Shown here piece after piece: positions 17,069 to 26,368 of a DNA stretch of 64,000 nt. The notes under the pieces were generated by a model. The model was not told the DNA's origin, ran no database searches, and saw nothing but the letters and a program-made list of their open reading frames with translations. How positions within the stretch are numbered: position 1 is the first letter of the stretch; each line of letters begins with the position of its first letter. This DNA is from Eubacterium plexicaudatum ASF492 (GTDB lineage Bacteria; Bacillota; Clostridia; Lachnospirales; Lachnospiraceae): positions 3,801,501 through 3,865,500 of the forward strand of contig NZ_AQFT02000001.1 in assembly GCF_000364225.2 (NCBI RefSeq), read 5' to 3'. A program made the translations under genes and the position numbers.

Positions 17069-19447
17069 ATGACATGGCCTTTTGAAAATGATACCAGCGC
17101 TATTACAAAGAAGCTGGCAAAGAAAAGTTTACAAAGTGAAAAGCGCCGGAATCTGATGGTGGTGATTGCCGTTGCGCTGGCGGCGTTTCTAATCTGCTTT
17201 ACGGGAATTGTGTCTACCTCCCTGACACAAATGCAGCGCAATCAGGTTGTCGATACTTATGAGGCGGTTTGGCTGGGCGTAGAGGAAAACGACATTGAAA
17301 CCCTGAAAGGACTGCCGGAGTTTGAGCGCGTAGGCGGCTACTATATACTGGGTGAGGAACTTTCGGAACAGGGCTATCATGCGTCCTATGTGTATTGTGA
17401 CGCGCAAATGATGGAGATTACCAAGGTGCAGATGGAGTTGTTAGAGGGCCGGGTTCCTGAAAAAGCAAATGAAGTTGTCGTAAGCGAATACTTTCTTTCC
17501 ACCTATGGAAACAATGCCAAGATCGGGGACACTGTGACCTTAGACACCGAGAGCTTTCATGGTGATTATGTCGTTACCGGCATTATGGACAGCGTAAATG
17601 AGAAAGAAGCAAATACCTGCGCGATCATTCTTTCCAACGCTGCCCTGACAGAATGGGATGGGTTTGACCCGGCTGGGTATCGTGCCTATGCCCATTTCAA
17701 AAACAGCGACCAGTTGGGCGAAGAACTGATGACCTCTTATTGCAGGGAGATTGCGGAGGAATATCAGCTTCCTATGCCCAAAATGAACAGCAAGTATTTT
17801 GCCTATGCTTCTAAATCCCTTGATTTTGCACTGATGGCTGGCGTGATTGCCATTGTTCTGATCGGCGGCTATATTGTGATCCAGAGTATCTTCCGTATCT
17901 CCATCAATGACAAAATCCAGAGCTACGGGCAGCTTCGGACGATTGGTGCAACGCCAAAACAAATCAAGCGGATTGTAAAGCGGGAGGGACGCAAACTCGG
18001 CAGTATCGGGATTGTGATAGGTACAGTGTTGGGCATATGTGGCGGTTTTCTCCTGTTTTCTAAGGGTTTTAACGCTGTTTCCTATGTGGCAACGGTTATT
18101 TTGACACTCATAAGCAGTTGGATCATGGTATCTGTTTCCATCCGTAAGCCGGTAAAAATTGCGGCAGGGATTTCCCCGATTGAAGCCGTCCGTTTTACCC
18201 CGGCGCAAAAGGACATCCGCAGCCGGAAAAAGAATATCAAGCTCAATCCTGTTTCAATGGGAATTGCAAATTTTAAGCGTGACCGAAAAAAGACCGTTGC
18301 TATTGTAGCCTCATTGAGTTTGGGCGGAATTATCCTGCTTGTGGTATCCTCCATTGTTTTGCTGCGCTCACCAGAGGCACTTGCAAGACAGTTTTTCCCA
18401 GACGGCGACTATAAAATTTATTTGGATTCTGAAATGACAGAAGAAAAGGTTATGGCAGCGGGAAATCCATTGAATGAGGAATTAAAGCAGGAAATCTTAT
18501 CTATTGATGGCGTTACAGATATAATTCCAAGCAGGCAATCTCTCCATGCAACTTATAAAACAGAGATTCATCAAGCTGGTGGTATGTGCGATATGCTGAC
18601 CGACCAGAATTATGCGGCAGTTGAAGCGGCTCTGACAGAGGGAACCATGCCAACAAATTCCCGTAGTATTGTAATTGACTATAATGTGCTAAAGCAGAAT
18701 GAGGATATGGGTGTTGGTTCAAAGGTTGAGATTTCTTTGGGAGAAGAACAGCCATCCGTTTCTGTTACCATATCGGGGTTATACGCTCCTGCAAAGGTAT
18801 ATTCAGGACATGACAGGATGCACTTAGATGGAGCAACTCTTTTTGCACCAGAAGCGTTGTTCCACGAACTGCACCCGGAAATCACCTCTTTTGACTATTC
18901 ATGGAGCATTGTAAATGACCCTAAAAAAACAGACTATGTGGGAGCTGAATTGAAAAATATTGTTGCCAGCCATAGTAATATTGCCTTAGATGAAATCAAT
19001 ACAGTGATTGAATATGAAGAAATGACAAATTCTTTTGCGTTTGGCAGTATGGAGATACTTTCATGGTTGGTATTTCTCTTTGGCGTTATCAACCTTATCA
19101 ATACGACACTCTCTAACCAGATAGCCCGAAAGCAGGAAAACAGTATTCTGCGTTCTATCGGCCTAACACAAAAACAGCTATGTAAAATGAACATCTGTGA
19201 GGGACTGTGCTATGCGCTCTTTGCAACATTGGCGACGCTGATCGTTGGGCTTCCGGCTTCCATCTTTGCTTGCAGAAAAATGAGTGTAGGTGCTTTTGCC
19301 GGAAATGTAGTGCCTTACAAATTCCCGGTTTTGGAAATGGGTCTGTTCATTCTGGTATTGTTCGGAATGGAACTGATCTTGTCTGTATGGACAGTCCGCA
19401 GACAGAAAAAACAATCCCTGATCGAACAAATGCGGACGATGGAATAA
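17069..19447 (+). CDS. BceB-like FtsX/MacB-type permease
   Basis: 792 residues with about ten membrane segments: one at the N terminus (LMVVIAVALAAFLICFTGIV), three around residues 250-360, one near 415, and a C-terminal group of three (WLVFLFGVINLI; ALFATLATLIVGLPAS; MGLFILVLFGMELIL). Large extracellular domains lie between, as expected for Bce-type permeases that bind peptide or lipid-II complexes. Start ATG 17069 has GGAGGTGG upstream. Forms a unit with the ATPase at 16389. Ends at a strong terminator. Confidence 0.85.
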   Translation: MTWPFENDTSAITKKLAKKSLQSEKRRNLMVVIAVALAAFLICFTGIVSTSLTQMQRNQVVDTYEAVWLGVEENDIETLKGLPEFERVGGYYILGEELSEQGYHASYVYCDAQMMEITKVQMELLEGRVPEKANEVVVSEYFLSTYGNNAKIGDTVTLDTESFHGDYVVTGIMDSVNEKEANTCAIILSNAALTEWDGFDPAGYRAYAHFKNSDQLGEELMTSYCREIAEEYQLPMPKMNSKYFAYASKSLDFALMAGVIAIVLIGGYIVIQSIFRISINDKIQSYGQLRTIGATPKQIKRIVKREGRKLGSIGIVIGTVLGICGGFLLFSKGFNAVSYVATVILTLISSWIMVSVSIRKPVKIAAGISPIEAVRFTPAQKDIRSRKKNIKLNPVSMGIANFKRDRKKTVAIVASLSLGGIILLVVSSIVLLRSPEALARQFFPDGDYKIYLDSEMTEEKVMAAGNPLNEELKQEILSIDGVTDIIPSRQSLHATYKTEIHQAGGMCDMLTDQNYAAVEAALTEGTMPTNSRSIVIDYNVLKQNEDMGVGSKVEISLGEEQPSVSVTISGLYAPAKVYSGHDRMHLDGATLFAPEALFHELHPEITSFDYSWSIVNDPKKTDYVGAELKNIVASHSNIALDEINTVIEYEEMTNSFAFGSMEILSWLVFLFGVINLINTTLSNQIARKQENSILRSIGLTQKQLCKMNICEGLCYALFATLATLIVGLPASIFACRKMSVGAFAGNVVPYKFPVLEMGLFILVLFGMELILSVWTVRRQKKQSLIEQMRTME

Positions 19448-19460
19448 CCGTATGGGATCG

Positions 19461-19490
19461 GCGGGGCGGCGTGTGCTGCCCCGCTTTTTT
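19461..19490 (+). terminator. Terminator after permease
   Basis: GCGGGGC/GCCCCGC stem, ten-nt loop, then TTTTTT: a clear rho-independent terminator closing the transporter operon. Confidence 0.8.
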
Positions 19491-19509
19491 CGCCATTTCT
19501 CAAAGAAAT

Positions 19510-19600
19510 TTTTGAAATGTTCGAGCTTTGTAACAATTCAGCCTGTTTTCTTGTCGAAATCAAAGGCACCTCGGACATTTGTGTAACATTTGTAGTTTAT
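19510..19600 (+). promoter_or_regulatory. Control region of the double-receiver gene, copy 2
   Basis: TTGAAATGTTCGAGC, TGTAACA at 19529 and 19582, and CTCGGACATTTG repeat the elements seen upstream of the ABC genes (16255-16380), with different spacing. The shared layout implies that both transcripts answer to the same regulator. Confidence 0.5.
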
Positions 19601-19634
19601 GCTTGTGGTAAATCAATATTGGGGGTGAGGACAC

Positions 19635-20405
19635 ATGAAAAAGATACTGCTGATCGACGACAGCGACACCTATACATGGTGCCTGCAAAAATACTTACAG
19701 CACCGGGGCTACCCGGTAAAAACGGCTTGTACGCTGAAAGAAGCGCGGGCCGCCATCCAAGAGGAAATGCCGCTGGTGGTCTGCTGTGATCTCGACCTGC
19801 CGGACGGTTCCGGCATGGATTTTCTGGACGAAGTGCGGGCCGCAGACAAGGAGCTGCCTTTTATTCTGGCGTCCTGCCATGACAAGGACGACTACGAACA
19901 GGAGGCTATGCGCCGGGGCGCGACGCTGTGCATGGACAAAATGAAAGGGCTGCTGCTGCAAGATAAGCTGGTGGAATATGCCTACCGTCAATTATCCGGC
20001 GAAAAGGCCCCGACTTTTCACAAGCTGCTCTTTGTCCATGCGGAAGATACCAACGCCGGAGTGCTGCGGGCGGCTATGCTGCAAAAGGGCTTTGACTTGA
20101 TTCTGGTTCCCTCGATTGGGGAGGCCAAGCGCCGGATTTTTGAGGATAAGGAAATAGACCTGATCTTGTGCGATCTGGAACTGCCGGACGGCACAGCAAT
20201 GGAGCTGTTTCATACGCTGCGGCGGGTGGCGGGGATGTTCCAAATGAAGAATCCCCCTGTCCGGCTTCTGCCGTTCTTTATCCTCACCGAGAACAACGAC
20301 CTTGCCACGGAATATGAATACCGGCATGAGGGCGTGAACGACTATATCACCGCCCCGGTCAATATCCCGGAGCTGATCCGGCGGGTTCTGTTCTTTGTAG
20401 AATGA
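19635..20405 (+). CDS. Double-receiver (REC-REC) response regulator without output domain
   Basis: 256 residues consisting of two CheY-like receiver domains: residues ~1-120 (ILLIDDSDTY, phospho-Asp in CCDLDLPDGSG, K in CMDKMKG) and ~130-256 (LLFVHAEDTN, LILCDLELPDGTA, late YITAPVN). The second domain has lost part of the N-terminal acidic pair and the usual late Lys, so it may be a pseudo-receiver. There is no DNA-binding or enzymatic domain, so it could act as a phosphate sink or protein-binding adaptor for the orphan kinase. It has its own control region and terminator. Confidence 0.75.
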   Translation: MKKILLIDDSDTYTWCLQKYLQHRGYPVKTACTLKEARAAIQEEMPLVVCCDLDLPDGSGMDFLDEVRAADKELPFILASCHDKDDYEQEAMRRGATLCMDKMKGLLLQDKLVEYAYRQLSGEKAPTFHKLLFVHAEDTNAGVLRAAMLQKGFDLILVPSIGEAKRRIFEDKEIDLILCDLELPDGTAMELFHTLRRVAGMFQMKNPPVRLLPFFILTENNDLATEYEYRHEGVNDYITAPVNIPELIRRVLFFVE

Positions 20406-20883
20406 AACGAGCTTACATATCAAAACATCTGCCTCCACAGCGGGGAAAAGAAAAAAACCGCTGACGGGCAGAGGATTTCGTGCGCTTTCCTGTATCACTG
20501 ACGATACGGCGGTTTTGAGTAGATCAAGGCCGCCGTTTCTTTTTGCTAAAAAGCAGACCTCCAGATGACCCTCAGCAATCAGCAGGGGCGGTGTATAGGA
20601 GGATACCGCCATGTCTGCAATATTCATTTGTAATAGCTATGACATATATCAATTAAAAAAAGCATAGGCCCTCCTCCGGGATATTATAGTTATCTATCAG
20701 TATTATCAATCCATATAAATCAGCATAATCATGGTGTTTTTTGTTGCGCCAGTTTCTCATTGCGAGAAGCTGGCGTTTCTTATTGTCGATTTTTAGGAAA
20801 ACCTCCCGATGTGTACCGCTGCCGGTCCCCACCTCCATTCGATTCACCCGTCAACCACGCCTGAATCGAAATGGAGGAAAACT
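20406..20883. other. Intergenic region before the sigma-like gene
   Basis: Contains a terminator at 20506-20544 and otherwise no supported gene. The short minus-strand frame at 20653-20847 is antisense to the leader and has no family resemblance. Leader of the sigma-like gene has GGAGG at about 20873. Confidence 0.5.
20506..20544 (+). terminator. Terminator after double-receiver gene
   Basis: Perfect stem ACGGCGG/CCGCCGT with 17-nt loop followed by TTCTTTTT. Confidence 0.7.
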
Positions 20884-21354
20884 ATGGGCTTTCACTATGG
20901 ATATGCGAAAAGGAAGTTTGATGCAGAATGGACCCGGCTGGAACAGGAATACCGCGCAGCCGGTATGGACGATAGGCAGATCGCGGCCATGAAGGAATAT
21001 GACTGGACCTGGTTTTGCAGCCAGCGGACCTATCAGAACCGCGTACAGGCCCTTCCCAGCGAACAGTGTGAGGACGAGAGCGAGCAGTCCTGCCTGTTCC
21101 GAAAATTTGAATCCCTGTCCTGCACCTGGGACACCGGCGATGTGGATTCCCGGCGGTTTGGCTGGCTGTCCTCCCTGGAGGATGAACTGCTGTACCGGCG
21201 GCTCTGCAAATTGCCGGAGGACGATCTGGAACTGCTGACCCTGCTCATTGTGGACGGATACCGGCAGGCCGATGTCGCAAGGCTGTGGAACTGTTCCCGG
21301 AGTGCAATCACACAGCGAATAAATAAAATCAAGATTTTTTTGAAAAAGGCTTAA
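20884..21354 (+). CDS. Sigma-70-like regulator of the conjugative element
   Basis: 156 residues from ATG 20884 (AATGGAGGAAAAC upstream). The N-terminal half is charged and unassigned; the C-terminal ~60 residues form a sigma region-4-type HTH (LLTLLIVDGYRQADVARLW then CSRSAITQRINKIKIFLKK). Proteins of this shape sit next to the recombination module in Tn1549-type elements and probably control excision or transfer genes. No region 2 is visible, so it is a DNA-binding regulator rather than a full sigma factor. Confidence 0.75.
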   Translation: MGFHYGYAKRKFDAEWTRLEQEYRAAGMDDRQIAAMKEYDWTWFCSQRTYQNRVQALPSEQCEDESEQSCLFRKFESLSCTWDTGDVDSRRFGWLSSLEDELLYRRLCKLPEDDLELLTLLIVDGYRQADVARLWNCSRSAITQRINKIKIFLKKA

Positions 21355-21504
21355 CAAATCGCCTTTCCCAATGCCTACACATTGAAGGGACAAGTCCTCT
21401 TGCCCCTCATTGCAGCTTGACAACTGAATATACGGCATAACAGGTACATAACCCGTATCGAAGCGGAAAAGGCGCGCCGCCAGGACGGTTGCTTGCAGGA
21501 GGTG

Positions 21505-21669
21505 ATGACAGACAGGCAATCCGAGCGATCTACGTCCAGCCTTAAACCCGGAGATGGCGTTCCGGGCGCGATGATGGTGCGGGGGCTTAAAGATACTTCC
21601 TCACGGCCCGCCAAAGACTTGGGGGGGAACCCTGCGGCGCACGAGAAAAACGGCGCTGCGGAGTTATGA
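21505..21669 (+). CDS. Possible small protein (54 aa)
   Basis: Open frame with AGGAGGTG directly before the ATG (spacing is short). Composition is hydrophilic, with KPGDGVPGAMMVRGLK in the middle. No family recognised. Listed because the ribosome site is strong and the region otherwise lacks a gene; it may not be real. Confidence 0.3.
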   Translation: MTDRQSERSTSSLKPGDGVPGAMMVRGLKDTSSRPAKDLGGNPAAHEKNGAAEL

Positions 21670-21749
21670 CAGCTCTGCCGGGAGCGGCCTGTTATGTCCC
21701 CATCGTCAGGGGGCGTGGCAAATATGACGAACCATCCAAACAGAATTGC

Positions 21750-21814
21750 AGCAGCCGTACCGGACGGTATCCAGCGGCAACCGCCGCCCTTATCTTTCGA
21801 TACGGCTGCTTTTT
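21750..21814 (+). terminator. Terminator or attenuator before tnpW/recombinase genes
   Basis: Perfect 10-bp stem AGCAGCCGTA/TACGGCTGCT, 41-nt loop, then TTTTAA. Its place upstream of the recombinase module suggests attenuation of readthrough. Confidence 0.6.
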
Positions 21815-21856
21815 AACCATAGAGTAAAAACAATTTTTGAACGGAGGTGCGTCTTT

Positions 21857-22029
21857 ATGACCAAACAGACAACCCCGACAAGCTCCTACAAAGAGGTGCG
21901 GATCGGGAAAACCATTTATCGCGTCACCAGCTTTTTTCGGGAGAAAAGGACCTGGGAAAGACGCTGGAACAGCTGGCAGTCAGACGCGCCATGTCGGAAG
22001 CCATTCCAGCTGCCAGCGGTTCCAAATAA
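21857..22029 (+). pseudogene. TnpW-type small transposon protein (one frameshift)
   Basis: Begins MTKQTTPTSSYKEVRIGKTI and continues in the +1 frame as GEKDLGKTLEQLAVRRAM, ending at 22029. The shift lies in the T6 run 21932-21937; one extra T restores a 57-residue protein with the typical TnpW-type layout (RIGKTxYxV, F(S)G, helical tail). GGAGG ribosome site at about 21843. Such proteins accompany large serine recombinases in Clostridia elements; their role is not established. It stands just upstream of the first recombinase. Confidence 0.65.
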
Positions 22030-22164
22030 CAGAAAGCCTCGCGGCCTGCCGTATCCTTGCGCGGCGGTGGATTCTCCGGTAAGATATTCATGCAGGGTAA
22101 AACCTGCGGAGCCATTTTGCCGCACGAGGTATGGATTCTGAGATGGTCGGGAGGTAAAAGAAAG

Positions 22165-23829
22165 ATGATGGATACAACATACAACGTGGGCATCTACTGC
22201 CGGTTAAGCAACGACGATGAACGTGACGGGGAATCGGTCAGCATTGAGAACCAGAAGTTGCTGCTTCAAAACTATGTCAGGCAGCGCGGCTGGAATGAGG
22301 TCGATGTCTATATTGATGACGGATACTCCGGCACGAACTTCAACCGCCCAGGCGTCAGGCGGTTAATCGAGGACGCAAAGGCAAAGCGGATCAATGTGAT
22401 TCTGGTGAAGGACCTTTCCCGTTTTGGCCGCAACTACATCGAATTTGGGCAATATACGGATTACCTGTTCCCATCTCTTGGGTGCCGGTTCATCGCGCTG
22501 AACAACGGCATTGACACCATGAGTGACAACGGAAGCACCGATGTCATGTGCTTTTTGAACTTATTTAATGAATTTTACAGCCGGGACACCAGCAAGAAGG
22601 TCAAGGCGGTCAAGAGAGCCTGTGCCAAAAACGGAAAATTCATGGGGACCTACCCCGCCTATGGCTACCGGCGCGACCCGCTGGATAAGCATCATCTGGT
22701 GATTGACGAGGAAACCGCGCCGGTTGTGCGCCGTATCTTTGAAATGCGGGCATCAGGCATGGGATTTCACGCCATCGCGGTGGCGCTCAATGAAGAAGGG
22801 ATTCAGCCGCCCGGTGTGCTGTACTACCAGCGCAAGGGCCAGAGCGACCCCCACAGGGTCAACCACAAGTGGGCCGACCAGACGGTTAAAAACATGGTCC
22901 GCAACGAGGTCTACATCGGGAACATGGTACAGGGCAAAAGCGGCACACTCTCCTATAAATCCCGCAAGCTCGTCAATAAATCGGAGGACGAGTGGATTCG
23001 GGTGGAGGGGACCCACAAGGCCATTATTTCGCGGGAATTGTGGGACACCGTAGCCAGTATCGGCAAAAAGAAGGTGCGGAAAAGCACTCCGTCCGATGGC
23101 TGCAAGAGCATCTTCACCGGCCTTGTGTACTGTGCCGACTGCGGTTTCAAAATGCGGAACCATATCGAAAAGTTCACCTATAAGGATGGCAGGCCGGGAC
23201 GGTACAGTTCTTTCATCTGCGGCAACTACTCCCGCAGCGGAAGGGGCGCGTGTACCATCCACACCATCTATGAAACGGTGCTGAACCAGCTGGTATTGGA
23301 GGACATCCGGGAAAAGGCCCGCTTTGCGGAATATGACCCGGACCGGCTGATGGGCGAGATTCTCCGGCTGAAGGAGAAAGAATCCCACACCCGGCTTTTC
23401 TCCTATGAGCAGGAATTAAAATCCTCCTTAGCCCGTATTTCCGATTTGGAGCGTCTGATGCAGAATCTCTACGAGGACAAATGCACCGGCTCCATCCCGC
23501 AGACGGTATTTCAGACCCTGATGCAGAAATATGAGGCGGAACGGGCAGAAAAGGCGGAGGCAGTCCCGGAACTGGAAAGGAAAGTCCGGGCGCACCTGGA
23601 AAACCAGGTGGATACCGACCGCTGGCTGGAAATTATCCGGCGCTATACCGAAATCTCGGAACTGGACGAAACCATTCTCTTTGAACTGGTAGACCGGATC
23701 GAGGTTGGCGATACCCAGAAGGTCAACGGGCAGCGGATTTGTGAGGTCAAGGTGTACTACCGCTATGTCGGGAATGTGGACGGGGCGCTGGCACAGAAAA
23801 GGGGGCAGGATTATGGCGAAGCAATATAA
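22165..23829 (+). CDS. Large serine recombinase (TnpX-type), first of a pair
   Basis: 554 residues from ATG 22165 (GGGAGGTAAAAG upstream). Resolvase domain with catalytic Ser15 in YCRLSNDDE and the usual Arg motif VKDLSRFGRN; recombinase domain; zinc ribbon (CADCGFKMR and ICGNYSR); coiled-coil and C-terminal domain. These enzymes cut at paired sites with a dinucleotide overlap and carry out excision and integration of the element. It overlaps the next recombinase by 17 nt. Intact. Confidence 0.9.
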   Translation: MMDTTYNVGIYCRLSNDDERDGESVSIENQKLLLQNYVRQRGWNEVDVYIDDGYSGTNFNRPGVRRLIEDAKAKRINVILVKDLSRFGRNYIEFGQYTDYLFPSLGCRFIALNNGIDTMSDNGSTDVMCFLNLFNEFYSRDTSKKVKAVKRACAKNGKFMGTYPAYGYRRDPLDKHHLVIDEETAPVVRRIFEMRASGMGFHAIAVALNEEGIQPPGVLYYQRKGQSDPHRVNHKWADQTVKNMVRNEVYIGNMVQGKSGTLSYKSRKLVNKSEDEWIRVEGTHKAIISRELWDTVASIGKKKVRKSTPSDGCKSIFTGLVYCADCGFKMRNHIEKFTYKDGRPGRYSSFICGNYSRSGRGACTIHTIYETVLNQLVLEDIREKARFAEYDPDRLMGEILRLKEKESHTRLFSYEQELKSSLARISDLERLMQNLYEDKCTGSIPQTVFQTLMQKYEAERAEKAEAVPELERKVRAHLENQVDTDRWLEIIRRYTEISELDETILFELVDRIEVGDTQKVNGQRICEVKVYYRYVGNVDGALAQKRGQDYGEAI

Positions 23830-25449
23830 AGTCGGTATCTACTGCCGCCTGAGTGTGGATGACGCTTCCAATTCCGCAAAAGCGAAGGGCTATATTCCCA
23901 GCGATGAATCGGTGAGCATTGAGAACCAATATGAAATCCTCTCCAAATTCGTCATGCTGAACGGCTGGATTGAGGTCAAGACCTATCAGGATGATGGGTA
24001 CAGCGGGGGCAACTTCCAGCGGCCCGGATTTTTGGAAATGCTGGAGGACGCAAGGCATGGCCTGATTAACCTAATTCTGGTGAAGGACCTTTCCCGTTTA
24101 GGCAGGGATTTTGTGGAGGTAGGCCGTTATACGGATGTCATTTTCCCCTCCCTCGGATGCCGGTTCGTATCGGTTCTGGACTGCCTGGACAGCGAGGGGG
24201 ACAACACCGATATGCTGCACTTCCGCAGTCTGATGAATGACTACCATCTCAAGGACCTGTCCAGCAAGGTCAAGTCGGTGCTTCATGCCAAGAAGAAAAG
24301 CGGCCAGTATCTTGCTGCCTACGCTCCCTACGGATACCGCAAGAGCGAGGAGGACAGACACAAGCTGGTCATTGACGGGGAATCCGCCGCTGTTGTGCGG
24401 CAGATATTCCAGATGCGTCAGTCCGGCATGGCCTATGGGAAAATCGCTGCCGCCCTGAATGAGAAAGGGATTCTCCCTCCCCGCTGGTACTGGGCGGTCC
24501 ATTACGGAAATGGCAGCTGCAAGTATTCCCGGCTGTGGGCTTACGCAACCGTCCGAAGCCTTCTGAACGATGATATTTATGTCGGTACGCTCACACAGAA
24601 CTGCACCGGTTCCCGTTCCTATAAAGACAAGACCATGATAAGGAAACCGGAATCGGAATGGATTTCCCATGAGGGTGCGCACGAGGCAATTATCGGGCCG
24701 GAGCTGTGGGAGGCTGTCCAGAAAATCAATCAGGCGGCGAAACAGATTTCCGCTAACAATACGCCGCCCCAAGCATCTCTGTTTACCGGAAAGCTGGTTT
24801 GTGCGGACTGCGGGCATCCTCTGGTTGCCGCCCGCGAAACACAGCGCCGGAAAAATGGCACTGTCAAGCACTATACTTCTTATTTCTGCTCCCGGTTTGC
24901 CACTACCGGACACAGCATCTGCTCCTGGCACCGGATTTTGAGATCAGCCTGAAAAACCTGGTGCTGAGTGAAATCCGGGCGCATGGAAAAGCGGTTGCAG
25001 CCGATGAAGCCGCTGTACTGGATAAGCTGAAACAGCACATACAATCCGCAAGCGCCGCTCAACAAGAGGACTGCCGACAGGAAATCAGCCGTTTGCGGCG
25101 GCGTTTGGAGGAACTGGAACAGATCACCGCAAAACTTTATGAAGATAAGGTAAGCGGGGCAATCAGCGGCGATTCCTTCTCGGTTCTGATTCAAAAGAAC
25201 GAGCAGGAACGCATCCAGAAATCGGAACGCCTGGACAGTCTGTTAGCCGGGGAACGGAAAGCCCAGCAGGACATCGCCAATATCCACCAGTGGGCCGGAA
25301 CCATCCGGCAGTATCTGGACTTGCAGGAACTGAACCGGGAAATCATTGAGGAACTGATTGACCGCATTGAAGTTGGAGAACGAACCGTCATAGACGGTCA
25401 AAGACACCAGGACATTAAAATTTACTACCGTTTTGTTGGACTGGTGTGA
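23813..25449 (+). CDS. Large serine recombinase, second of a pair (one frameshift)
   Basis: Catalytic Ser14 in YCRLSVDDA, VKDLSRLGRD, zinc ribbon CADCGHPLV. The open frame closes at 24952; the family sequence resumes in the next frame (EISLKNLVLSEIRAHGK) through to 25449. One missing base in ATTTTG at 24936-24939 explains this. Repaired length is about 546 residues. Two different recombinases in one operon occur in some Clostridia elements, where both are needed for recombination. The element end (att site) should lie within about 140 bases downstream. Confidence 0.8.
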
Positions 25450-25553
25450 TCGGGCAAAAAAAGCACCTGACCGCATCAGCAGCCAGACGGAAACATTCTG
25501 TAACAGCAGCGATATTTGATTGTTGCACACTGATTTGTCGAATTGGAGAGAAA

Positions 25554-25994
25554 TTAGCAGTTTACCCCTCCCAAATGCCTCGTGTTCTTTAGGATGTGCT
25601 TGAACGGCGTAATATCCATGCTGCTGGTCTGGTTCAGCGTGTCAACGCCATCGTTCAGGGCAATGTAGCGTACATGGCGCTCCGGGAAATAAATCTCGGT
25701 GTACTGCCCGCACATGATGTAGTTACGGCCAAGGCGGGAGAGGTCTTTGGTAATGACCAGGTTGATGCGCCCTTTTTCAATGTCGGCAATCATCCGCTGA
25801 AAGCCGGGACGATCAAAATTCGTACCTGAGAATCCGTCGTTGATATAGGTATCGACAACCTCCCAGCCCTGTTTCTGCACATACTCGGTCAGCAATGCCC
25901 GCTGGTTCCCAATGCTCATAGATTCGTGGTCGGCTCCATCTTCGGAAGAAAGCCGGCAATAGATAGCGGCTCTGTAATTCTGTTGTTCTCTCAT
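25554..25994 (-). pseudogene. Serine recombinase fragment (catalytic domain only)
   Basis: Start ATG 25994 (in MREQQNYRAAIYCRLSSED). The resolvase domain is complete up to MDITPFKHILK, where normal relatives continue into the recombinase domain; from about 25590 the sequence is unrelated. The cut lies where the element carrying the two intact recombinases ends, so insertion of that element, or deletion at its edge, removed the rest. This was the recombinase of the second element, whose genes follow to the right. Confidence 0.75.
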
Positions 25995-26120
25995 AAAACT
26001 GCCCCTTATCAGTCCGAGAAACAACAGGGTTTATGCTCGTCTGTCATCTACACTATACCACATTAAAGCGTTAAAGTCAAGCTGACAGCCTGCTGCTTCT
26101 GACGATACTGCACACATATT

Positions 26121-26300
26121 TTAACTGCTTGTGTCGTAAAGGATTTTCTTTACGGCGGCTTCGTGGATGGCTTCGCTTGCCGTCCTTGTGCCGCTGAAAA
26201 CGCTGACCACCCGGATGGTGTCGCGCCCGATGGTAAGCTGGTAGCCCTGCTCGGACGGCTCCACAGCGGGGGATTTTGGCTCTTTCGTTACTGTGTCCAT
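26121..26300 (-). CDS. TnpW-type small transposon protein
   Basis: 59 residues from ATG 26300 (GGAGGTTTGT upstream). Core YQLTIGRDTIRVVSVFSGTR followed by a helix EAIHEAAVKKIL, the same plan as three other proteins in the window (21857, 54408, 62552). It stands between the recombinase remnant and the ParB-like genes on the same strand. Role unknown. Confidence 0.65.
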   Translation of the reverse strand: MDTVTKEPKSPAVEPSEQGYQLTIGRDTIRVVSVFSGTRTASEAIHEAAVKKILYDTSS

Positions 26301-26368
26301 ACAAACCTCCCTTGCAATGAAAAGGGCCGCAGACGGGGTAGTCTGCGGCTCCTATGTACGTTTTCCCA

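Larger units (their letters stand above)
21355..21856. other. Long GC-rich leader between sigma-like gene and recombination genes
   Basis: About 500 bases with several short inverted repeats, a possible 54-codon ORF at 21505-21669, and a terminator-like hairpin at 21750-21814 just ahead of the TnpW-type gene. It could encode a structured RNA or regulate recombinase expression; nothing is recognised. Confidence 0.4.

Noticed and set aside
20653..20847. 64-codon minus-strand frame upstream of the sigma-like gene
   Set aside because: Antisense to the gene's leader and ribosome site; no family resemblance.
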